From NCBI GenBank assembly GCA_030748495.1, contig JASMLX010000050.1, forward strand, positions 1 to 43,175: a stretch of 43,175 nucleotides of DNA. Direction: 5' to 3'. A model generated the notes under the pieces. The model saw nothing but the letters and a program-made list of their open reading frames with translations. It was not told the DNA's origin and made no database searches. The position numbers were made by a program, and so were the translations under genes. Positions 36,499-43,175 of the stretch are shown piece after piece. Source of the DNA: Candidatus Poribacteria bacterium (lineage in GTDB: Bacteria; Poribacteria; WGA-4E; UBA9662). The first letter of the stretch is position 1, and each line of letters starts with the position of its first letter.

Positions 36499-37533
36499 AT
36501 GGGAGAATGGCTTGAGCTTCAATTTGCCAACCCCGAATTTCATGTTGGATTTCTGATACTTATTATTGCTGCAATGATCGCCTTACTCAGTAAGGGGGCT
36601 GATATTCTGGTTGATGAGGCAATAGTCCTATCAACACGGTGGGGCGTGCCAAAAGTTATGATTGGAGCAACGATTGTCAGCTTAGGCACAACTTTACCAG
36701 AAGCCGCGGTATCTGTCTTCGCTGCGATCAAGGGGGTTTCAGAACTTGCACTAGGTAACGCTGTTGGATCCATTATTTGTAATTCGGGTTTGATTCTCGG
36801 TACTGCCGCGTTGATTAGACCTTTGCCACTTGATCGTAGCATCGTAAATCGCCATGGTTGGATTCAACTGAGCGCTGGACTACTTCTAATTTTGGGGTGT
36901 TTGCCGTATCGTTCCTTGGGAACTGTCTTTGAAACAGGCGGTAAATTTCCTCAAGCTATTGGGTTTGTGTTCGTTGTTTTACTTGCGCTCTACCTCTGGT
37001 TATCTGTGTACTGGACACGTGGTATTGAAGAGGGAGAAGATGATGATATCGGTGAACAGACACAGAATAATGTTATTATGCCCTTAGTTAAGCTGTTTTT
37101 AGGTGTCGCAATGGTTATTATTTCTTCACAGATTTTAATCCCTGCAGCACAGGAAACAGCAAAGCGGTTTGGCGTTCCCCCAAGCATCATTGCCGCAACC
37201 CTTGTTGCATTTGGAACTTCCCTTCCTGAATTGGTAACGGCTGTTACTGCGAGTCTGAAAAAACAGGGGGAACTGGCTGTTGGAAACGTCATCGGTGCCA
37301 ATATTTTAAACGTTCTTTTTGTCGTTGGTGTATCAGCGGCGGTTACCCCAGGCGGGTTAACTGCTGAGGCGTTCTTTTTTAGGATACTTTTTCCTGTAAT
37401 GCTCGGTGTCTTTGTTGTGTTCCGGGTTGGTGCTTTCATCTCGGAGAAAGAGTTCAAAAGATCATTCGGTGTTGTACTGATCCTGATCTATATTGCTGTA
37501 ACAATTTTAAGTTACAAACTTAGTGGCACCTAA
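36499..37533 (+). CDS. Sodium/calcium antiporter (CaCA family)
   Basis: Inner-membrane cation exchanger of 344 residues with about ten hydrophobic segments. The two inverted alpha repeats are clear: GTTLPEAAVS with GNAVGSIICN in the first half, and GTSLPELVTA with GNVIGANILN in the second. They carry the conserved acidic residues that bind Ca2+ or Na+. An acidic loop (EEGEDDDIGEQ) separates the halves. It starts directly after the gltX stop, with AGAGAGGA as ribosome site inside gltX. Whether the ion is Ca2+, Na+ or K+ cannot be told. Confidence 0.92.
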   Translation: MGEWLELQFANPEFHVGFLILIIAAMIALLSKGADILVDEAIVLSTRWGVPKVMIGATIVSLGTTLPEAAVSVFAAIKGVSELALGNAVGSIICNSGLILGTAALIRPLPLDRSIVNRHGWIQLSAGLLLILGCLPYRSLGTVFETGGKFPQAIGFVFVVLLALYLWLSVYWTRGIEEGEDDDIGEQTQNNVIMPLVKLFLGVAMVIISSQILIPAAQETAKRFGVPPSIIAATLVAFGTSLPELVTAVTASLKKQGELAVGNVIGANILNVLFVVGVSAAVTPGGLTAEAFFFRILFPVMLGVFVVFRVGAFISEKEFKRSFGVVLILIYIAVTILSYKLSGT

Positions 37534-37667
37534 AACTTGGAACTAGGCCGATCATGTCTGCGTATTATTGGATCGAAGGAAAAAGTAGTATCCAAAGTCC
37601 TTTTCCCCCTAGATCTATAGCCGAGGGCCGGATTTGCTATTAACGGACTAATAGAAGGAATCAAAAG

Positions 37668-38744
37668 ATGCGTGGAAAGTATGCTTTTACTGTCTCTTGT
37701 CTCAAAGAGGCTGACGATGTATGGTCGCTAGAGTTTCTCTCTCTGGGGAATCCTGTTCCAGCAAACATTATCCAACACGAAGACTTAACTCAACCGTTAA
37801 CCGATATGCCCGTGGTGTTTCGCCAGGAAGATCCAATTAATTATTTCAGAAAGCTCACACAAAGCGTCCTAACATTTCTGCAGGGGTATCATACCCGGCT
37901 TCTGAACCAGATTCGATCTCGCCTAGCACGTTTGGAAACCGGAGAATATCTTTATGCTAAGGTAACCTATCTGAATAACGGAGCAGAGATCAATGCCTAT
38001 AACTATGAAGTAGAGTTAGCTAAAGAGCAGTTAGCACCAACCGGGGTCAGACAACCGCTACCAAGCGCGGCCCCCAGTATTGAAGAGCTACCTCATACGG
38101 CTCCAGTTGACACTGCCTTTGATGACTTAGAGCAGATGCCGACCTCTGACGATTCATCGGTCACGGAATCTCAAGTGAGCAAACAATTGGTTCAGCTACG
38201 GATGGAAATCAACAGCTTACATTCAGAATTACGCCGACTCAAAAAACAGTTTAAAGGTATGGTGGAACAACAGCAAGCGTCTCTTGAAGAGCCGGATGAG
38301 TCGCTATTTAGTCCACCCTTTCGTCCTTCTGCAACAAAGCCGGAAAAGGTGGGCCAAGGAGTACTGAAATCTGAGGTACTGACGCCAATTGATAGTACAC
38401 TAAAAGCTGAAGGGCAAGAGATTTCGGCTGGTAGTTTTGGCTCTCGACAGGAGCGAATTAACAAAACTCTTTCGATTATTGGAAATGCTGCTCCAAACCG
38501 AACTTTCAGTTCAATGCCAGTTAGCGAAGTTGATGAAGTCAAGCTTTCAACCAACGAAAACACAGCCCTACGTCTAGTGATGGAAAGAGGGCTGGTTACC
38601 GAATCGGAATTAAAAGGACTATTTGACAATCCGGTGGCTGTTATGGAGAGTTTAATTTCTAAGATGATCGAAACCAATACACACTGGGTACACTCGGAAC
38701 GGAGCGAAAATGGAGAATGGGTCTATGCTTGGCAAGGTAACTAG
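37668..38744 (+). CDS. Unknown protein with central coiled coil and C-terminal winged-helix-like end
   Basis: A 358-residue protein that I do not recognise. Residues 1-130 form a compact N-terminal domain (RGKYAFTVSCLKEADDVWSL, FRQEDPINYFRKLTQSVLTF). Residues 130-170 are acidic and low in complexity. Residues 170-210 are a predicted coiled coil (KQLVQLRMEINSLHSELRRL). Residues 210-285 are a disordered linker, and the last 70 residues (LSTNENTALRLVMERGLVTE and onward to WVYAWQGN) look like a helix-turn-helix domain. No signal peptide or membrane span. The ribosome site is good (AGAAGGAATCAAAAG-ATG). It may link DNA or RNA to another complex, but that is only an impression from composition. Confidence 0.8.
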   Translation: MRGKYAFTVSCLKEADDVWSLEFLSLGNPVPANIIQHEDLTQPLTDMPVVFRQEDPINYFRKLTQSVLTFLQGYHTRLLNQIRSRLARLETGEYLYAKVTYLNNGAEINAYNYEVELAKEQLAPTGVRQPLPSAAPSIEELPHTAPVDTAFDDLEQMPTSDDSSVTESQVSKQLVQLRMEINSLHSELRRLKKQFKGMVEQQQASLEEPDESLFSPPFRPSATKPEKVGQGVLKSEVLTPIDSTLKAEGQEISAGSFGSRQERINKTLSIIGNAAPNRTFSSMPVSEVDEVKLSTNENTALRLVMERGLVTESELKGLFDNPVAVMESLISKMIETNTHWVHSERSENGEWVYAWQGN

Positions 38745-38831
38745 CCAGTTGCATTTTACCAGCTAATAATCAAGTTTACTTCATATCAACAAAGGAGTTA
38801 GTAGGGCCAATATCTTCGGCTCTCAGAGAAA

Positions 38832-39605
38832 ATGGGAAATATTATCGCCTGTAATTTAGGTAGCTATCGAGGACAATTCAGTACTCAGGAGATGTATGCG
38901 CATTTAGCCAAGATCGGTTTAACCAACGTCGAAGTTGGTACGCCTGAACCGGATCAGATCGAAGCAACACTGAAAGAACTGGCAGACTATGGTTTAACAA
39001 CCACTACTACTATGGCCCGCCACGATGTAAAAGACGAAGGTTTCGTCTCCGATTTTCAGACCACGCTGGAGACCGTTCAGTCTATGGGGGGGGAGCGAAT
39101 TTTTCTGAGCGCACATGCAGGTGAGATCGACAAAGAGATTATCTATAGCCGACTTCAAGATCTAGGCAAAAATGCGCAAGATTTAGGTTTGACGGTCTGC
39201 TTGGAAACACACCCTGATCTAGCCACCAACGGAGATGTCGCGCTCGAAACCATGCAGGCGGTCAATCATCCTGGAATTGCTATCAACTTCGATACAGCGA
39301 ATGTCCACTACCACACCGACCGAGACATCGATACGGTGGAGGAGATCCAGAAAATTCTTAACCATGTTAAGGCTGTTCATTTGAAAGATACCACCGGTGG
39401 TTATCACACTTGGAATTTCCCGACACTGGGTGAAGGTATCGTTGACTTTAAGGCGGTCTTTAACTTGTTAAGCGGAGTTGGCTTCATCGGTCCCTATACC
39501 ATGGAATTGGAAGGGATTGAGGGTGAGAATTTGGACTCAGATGGAGTGTTGAAACGAGTTGAAGAATCTTTTCAATATCTAATAGACATTGGTGTAGCGA
39601 ACTAA
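38832..39605 (+). CDS. Sugar phosphate isomerase/epimerase (xylose isomerase-like TIM barrel)
   Basis: A 257-residue member of the AP-endonuclease-2/xylose isomerase-like superfamily. The barrel metal ligands are suggested by LTVCLETHPD (E, H), AINFDTANVHYH (D, H), VKAVHLKDTTGG (H, D) and TMELEGIEGE (E). No signal peptide. It probably interconverts or dehydrates keto- or inositol-type sugars, exact substrate unknown. The gene is one base from the next, an aldo/keto reductase, so the two probably act in one sugar pathway. The ribosome site near the ATG is poor. Confidence 0.87.
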   Translation: MGNIIACNLGSYRGQFSTQEMYAHLAKIGLTNVEVGTPEPDQIEATLKELADYGLTTTTTMARHDVKDEGFVSDFQTTLETVQSMGGERIFLSAHAGEIDKEIIYSRLQDLGKNAQDLGLTVCLETHPDLATNGDVALETMQAVNHPGIAINFDTANVHYHTDRDIDTVEEIQKILNHVKAVHLKDTTGGYHTWNFPTLGEGIVDFKAVFNLLSGVGFIGPYTMELEGIEGENLDSDGVLKRVEESFQYLIDIGVAN

Positions 39606-39606
39606 G

Positions 39607-40506
39607 ATGGTGTTACCACGTCGGCGATTAGGCCGAACCAATCTGGAAGTCACAGTTTTAGGTATGGGCGGAGCAGGGATTGGCCGAGGTGAGGTTACGG
39701 ATGCAGAGGCAATTGCAGCAGTTCACCGAGCCATTGAACTCGGCATTAATTATCTCGACACCTCTCCGTTGTACGGTGAAAGCGAAAGACGCGTTGGCTT
39801 AGCCTTAAAAGGTGGAAAGCGGGAGCAGATCTATCTGGCGACTAAGACGGGAACACATCCCAAGTGGCTAGGTGACTACTCGGCAGAAGGAACCCGGAGA
39901 TCGGTAGAAAATAGCCTGGAATTACTGGGTACCAGCTATTTGGATCTCTGTTTGGTTCACGACCCCGGGAGTATGGAGACGGTGATCGCTGAAGGGGCCG
40001 CATTCGATGAATTACAAAAGATGCGTTCGGAGGGGCTTATCCGCTATATTGGCCTTGGTGTTCGCCAACACGAATTTCATCAATTGGCAATCGAATTAGG
40101 TGTGGTAGATGTGATTCTGACTTACTTAGACTATACACTGATTCAGCAAACAGCAATTTCGTTAATGAAACTAGCAGAGGAAAATGATGTCGGAATCATT
40201 AACGGCAGTCCCATTGCAATGGGATTATTATCAGGGGTGAAACCCAATCCCAATACGGCGACCGACCATATCAGACGGTCAGAACATCAAAAAGCGCGGC
40301 AACTGTGGAAGTTGGCTTCGGATCAAGGTCTGAATCTGCTAGATCTAGCAATCCAATTCTCGGTTCGACAACCGCTGATCGGTACAATTTTGACAGGATC
40401 AAAAAATGCAACTGAAGTGGAGCAGAACTACCGGGCGGCAACAGCCGAAGTTCCTGAGTCGGTTTGGCAAGGACTATCAGATTTGATCCACTCGCTGCCA
40501 GTTTGA
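39607..40506 (+). CDS. Aldo/keto reductase (aldose dehydrogenase-like)
   Basis: An intact 299-residue NAD(P)-dependent oxidoreductase. The full catalytic tetrad is visible: D51, Y56 (NYLDTSPLYG), K80 (LATKTG) and H118 (LCLVHDPG). The opening RRRLGRTNLEVTVLGMGGAG is typical of the D-threo-aldose or L-fucose dehydrogenase branch. It starts one base after the stop of the sugar isomerase, indicating translational coupling and a shared sugar substrate. Unlike the broken paralogue at 13327-14116 it has no lesions. Confidence 0.92.
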   Translation: MVLPRRRLGRTNLEVTVLGMGGAGIGRGEVTDAEAIAAVHRAIELGINYLDTSPLYGESERRVGLALKGGKREQIYLATKTGTHPKWLGDYSAEGTRRSVENSLELLGTSYLDLCLVHDPGSMETVIAEGAAFDELQKMRSEGLIRYIGLGVRQHEFHQLAIELGVVDVILTYLDYTLIQQTAISLMKLAEENDVGIINGSPIAMGLLSGVKPNPNTATDHIRRSEHQKARQLWKLASDQGLNLLDLAIQFSVRQPLIGTILTGSKNATEVEQNYRAATAEVPESVWQGLSDLIHSLPV

Positions 40507-41424
40507 TTGAGTTCTTCAGTTGAATCCGGGTACACCCACTGTTATCAACTCGCCACTTAGCCAACCCGACTAGGAAAGAGATTGGTTACTCAATTTGGAC
40601 TGTACTCAACTCTTCACGATGATTAGTTTGAATTTGTTGGGTGCCTGATACGCAGGCTATTTAGAGGCTTTTTCCCGAGATTGAGAGCCTTTGTTTTTGA
40701 CTCCGACCTTGATGTCTTTTCTCAAAGTCTTTTGCAGCCCTCCATCTTTTCTGCTTCGGAGAAGTTGATGGCAGATTTCAAACAGGAGATTGCTATACTG
40801 TCTGCCCTCCACTACAGCAGGAAAGAGTTTTCATGGCTTCTCTGAGCGGTCTACGTTCTTTACAGCCGCAACCTTCCCAGGTGAATCTGGAAGCAAAAGC
40901 CACCAAAACAATCGTCTCTAATTCACCAGAGTTTGTCCTCTTTCCCACCTCGGTTTAAGGTTGACCTTCTTCAATAGTTGCTCAAGAAACTTATGAGATA
41001 GTGAATAAAGAAACAACGTATCCTTCAGTTGATTTTATCGCTGTCACCGACGATAAAGAGTGTTCTTGCTTACATGTAGATATATGGCAGATTGCATTGA
41101 TTTCCGTTCCTTTAGTTAGGGGGCTAAATACTAAATGAACGGTATTATTTTTAACATCAGGGTCTGCAATCCTTCTTTAATCGTATTTCTCGTCGCTGAA
41201 AAACACTGATCACAGTATTCACCGTAAGCTAACCGGCATCACTCTCTTTGTTTGAGATTGGCTATGAATCTGACTGGACTTGCTTTCGCAAGATGGACAA
41301 CGGTGACACCTCTTCAGTTTATTTATCAAACGCTTCTTTTTCCAATAAGTGGCTTTGAAGAAGAAGCTAATAAAACCATTGATAATTCACCATTTTTTTA
41401 TTGTGCTAAACGGAACCAGTATTA
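40507..41424. other. Long intergenic stretch with decayed coding sequence
   Basis: About 900 bp without an intact gene. The minus strand has a decayed frame at about 40640-40990. Another short minus-strand piece (about 41240-41370) has a possible zinc knuckle (KRCHRCPSCESKSSQ). Both may be parts of one lost transposase. The rest is AT-rich and empty. Confidence 0.5.
40640..40990 (-). pseudogene. Decayed coding sequence, possibly transposase
   Basis: One minus-strand frame reads HKFLEQLLKKVNLKPRWERG, then after stops YSNLLFEICHQLLRSRKDGG and LQKTLRKDIKVGVKNKGSQS. The basic composition and preserved protein character argue for a recently dead gene. I do not recognise the family. Confidence 0.4.
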
Positions 41425-42048
41425 ATGAACTTAAACAGAAACCAAGTAGTAAAACTAGAGCAGTTTTTTAGAAAAATTGCAGATGATCCTTACCCAGAAC
41501 CAGTAACAGAACTTCACTCAACGATTATAAACCAGATGATAAATCGTTTCTTGTCTAAGCACTCACTTAACGCCGGAGCCAAGATACTCGATATTGGATG
41601 CGGGAAAGGAGTTGCACTAGAAATTTTTGCGGAAAAAGGATTTAATGTAATTGGTATCGATGTAAATGGAGAAGATATATCTGAATTGAGGCGTAGAGGG
41701 TTTGAAGTTTTTTGTATGGACTTGTCTTTTTTAGATTTTCCTGACACCGAATTTGATTTCGTTTGGTGCAGGCATTGTCTAGAACATAGTATTTTTCCTT
41801 ATTTTTCCTTACACGAAATATTCAGGATTTTAAAAAACAACGGCTATCTCTATGTGGAAGTTCCAGCCCCTGATACTGGATGTGAACATCAAAAAAATAA
41901 AAATCACTATAGCGTGCTTGGAAAAAGTATGTGGATCGAACTAATATCCCGAACAGGTTTTGTAAATATTGAAGCTATTGATATCACATTCGAGATAAGA
42001 GAAAGAGGCACAGACATCTATTGGGCTATGACTCAGCAGAAACCGTAG
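41425..42048 (+). CDS. Class I SAM-dependent methyltransferase
   Basis: A 207-residue cytoplasmic methyltransferase. Motif I is ILDIGCGKG (54-62); the acidic end of the next strand is GIDVNGED; FDFVWCRHCLEHS and RILKNNGYLYVEVP are the family's typical motifs around the DFV and LKxGG positions. The substrate is unknown; similar proteins modify sugars, quinones or small metabolites. The coding sequence is more AT-rich and A-ended than its neighbours, and no ribosome site is obvious before the ATG. A recent foreign origin is possible. Confidence 0.88.
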   Translation: MNLNRNQVVKLEQFFRKIADDPYPEPVTELHSTIINQMINRFLSKHSLNAGAKILDIGCGKGVALEIFAEKGFNVIGIDVNGEDISELRRRGFEVFCMDLSFLDFPDTEFDFVWCRHCLEHSIFPYFSLHEIFRILKNNGYLYVEVPAPDTGCEHQKNKNHYSVLGKSMWIELISRTGFVNIEAIDITFEIRERGTDIYWAMTQQKP

Positions 42049-42244
42049 TTGCCTATTTCTTTCCAAGACAAGAGCATCTTGAGAACTCTGTCTTCGATCC
42101 CGATTAAGGGAAGACTCGAACGGGCGCGACCAAAGATAGCTAGAAAATTGATTCTATAACGGATCGTATCCTCATCAGCTGCTCACATAACCGATCAGAT
42201 ACGCTTGTAAGTCGAGGTTTCTCCAGGAACAAGATCCAAGGGCT
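42049..42244. other. Short gap, nothing recognised
   Basis: 196 bp between the methyltransferase and transporter genes. It contains GGAAGACTCGAACGGGC-type sequence, but does not fold as a tRNA. Confidence 0.4.
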
Positions 42245-43111
42245 ATGAGCCATATGCACCTTACTATCTCATTTGCGCTGTTGAGCTTGTTATTCGCGGG
42301 TATAAACGACGTTGTCTTCAAGCGTTATTCACGCAAAGTACGCTCAAAAGGGATGTACATTTTTGGTATTGGTATCGTATGGACTGCATTGCAGGTTATT
42401 ACTTTCAAAGTCCAAGGCACAACATTTTCGTTCAACCAGAATACACTCCTTTTCGGGTTAGCAGCAGGTGTTTTCTTGACGATTTCTAATATTCTATTGA
42501 TTGAGAGCTTAACGCATATCGATGTTAGCCTCGGTTCAACGATTTACCGACTGAACACAATAGGCGTCATTGCTCTTTCTATCCTCTTTTTGAGAGAACC
42601 TATAAGCCTTCTGAAGTCTCTGGGCATCGTCGCCGGCATCATCGGGGTGTCGTTACTTTATCAGAAACAGAATAGTTCTCCTCATAATACCGTGTTTATT
42701 GTTGCCTTTGCCGCTGTTATTGTTGCATCATTAGCTAGAGCCGCATATGGTGTAACTGCAAAAGCTGGGATGTCGCAGAATGCAGACCCAAATGCAATGC
42801 TGTTGCTATTCTCCTCTTGCTGGATCATAGGCGGTGTATGTTATGCCAGCCTGCGTGAAAAGCGTTTTCACCTGACAGCAAAGAAAGTTTTATACTCACT
42901 ATTGTCAGGCATACTCGTATTCCTCATTGTTAGTTTCCTGATGCTGGCTATAGAACATGGTGAAGCCAGCATTGCCATTCCAATTGCTAATTTGAGCTTC
43001 GTCATTGCACTGTTTCTCTCGATAGTACTCAAAATGGAGGCACTGACCCCAAGGAAACTATACGCTGTGGCTTGTGCGGTAGTGTCGATTGTATTATTGT
43101 CACAAGCATGA
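42245..43111 (+). CDS. DMT-superfamily (EamA-like) transporter
   Basis: An inner-membrane protein of 288 residues with about ten hydrophobic segments in two halves, as in EamA/RhaT drug-metabolite transporters. Recognisable are SLGSTIYRLNTIGVIALSIL with FLREPISLLKSLGIVAGIIG at the end of the first half, and ASIAIPIANLSFVIALFLSI with LTPRKLYAVACAVVSIVLL at the end of the second. The start ATG follows AAGGG. Substrate unknown (amino acids, sugars or metabolites are transported by relatives). The remaining 64 bp to the window end show nothing. Confidence 0.87.
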   Translation: MSHMHLTISFALLSLLFAGINDVVFKRYSRKVRSKGMYIFGIGIVWTALQVITFKVQGTTFSFNQNTLLFGLAAGVFLTISNILLIESLTHIDVSLGSTIYRLNTIGVIALSILFLREPISLLKSLGIVAGIIGVSLLYQKQNSSPHNTVFIVAFAAVIVASLARAAYGVTAKAGMSQNADPNAMLLLFSSCWIIGGVCYASLREKRFHLTAKKVLYSLLSGILVFLIVSFLMLAIEHGEASIAIPIANLSFVIALFLSIVLKMEALTPRKLYAVACAVVSIVLLSQA

Positions 43112-43175
43112 GTTTAGAAACCGTAAAGACATTAAAGGGATTTGCACCTCAGTTAAAGTCGCTTTGCTGACCAGT

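Noticed and set aside
36990..37457. Open frame of 155 codons antisense to the antiporter
   Set aside because: Shadow of a well-conserved membrane protein gene; composition and lack of ribosome site speak against it.
38192..38677. Open frame of 161 codons antisense to the unknown coiled-coil protein
   Set aside because: Serine-rich mirror of the coiled-coil and linker; no start signal.
42049..42244. tRNA gene suggested by TTCGATCCC-like sequence
   Set aside because: No acceptor stem or anticodon arm could be folded around it.
1..43175. CRISPR array, prophage or rRNA genes
   Set aside because: No regularly spaced repeats, phage structural genes or rRNA-like sequence were seen anywhere in the window.

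Overview
The window looks like part of a chromosome from an uncultured, probably host-associated bacterium. The best guess is Candidatus Poribacteria or a close relative, inferred from protein style and not from any database search. The cues are: a secreted-protein tail with the signature NYPNPFNPETWIP after a dockerin-like stretch (25.5-25.97 kb), several SUMF1-type proteins, two formylglycine-type sulfatases, a LamG protein, a CehA/McbA-type metallohydrolase, and UroD-like, aldo/keto reductase and sugar isomerase genes. At least two genes (the dehydrogenase at 25 and coaD at 4598) appear to start with TTG behind a good ribosome binding site.

Layout. 0-3.4 kb: a zinc dehydrogenase and a sulfatase. 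4.6-7.2 kb: housekeeping coaD, then era (convergent, stop codons overlapping) and bioF. 7.6-9.4 kb: two secreted proteins that share a C-terminal TWA motif. 10-11.5 kb: a PHP-type metallohydrolase. 11.6-18.7 kb: a gene graveyard (UroD-like genes, an aldo/keto reductase, pieces of transposases) around an intact histidine phosphatase and an intact SUMF1 lipoprotein. 19.2-20.8 kb: a second sulfatase. 20.8-26.5 kb: broken SUMF1 genes mixed with two head-to-head ISKra4-like elements and an IS256 remnant. 26.6-31.1 kb, minus strand: a BKACE-type enzyme, a mannonate dehydratase-like enzyme and argS. 31.3-37.5 kb, plus strand: a selenocysteine-containing formate dehydrogenase, fdhD, gltX and a cation/Ca2+ antiporter. 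37.7-40.5 kb: an unknown coiled-coil protein, a sugar isomerase and an aldo/keto reductase. 41.4-43.1 kb: a methyltransferase and a DMT transporter.

Function. The intact accessory genes suggest use of sulfated and uronate-rich polysaccharides (sulfatases, LamG protein, mannonate dehydratase-like enzyme, sugar isomerase, aldo/keto reductase). The clearest special feature is the formate dehydrogenase. An ORF caller splits it in two at 32447, but the UGA sits in a classic Sec-His active site and is followed at the right distance by a hairpin with a GGUCU loop, like the E. coli fdhF SECIS. One selenoprotein of 904 residues is therefore expected, followed by its maturation factor FdhD.

Seven or more different insertion-sequence families are represented only by broken copies, and many other genes have homopolymer indels. 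This is either real genome decay or, in places, uncorrected assembly error. No rRNA, tRNA, CRISPR array or prophage was seen.
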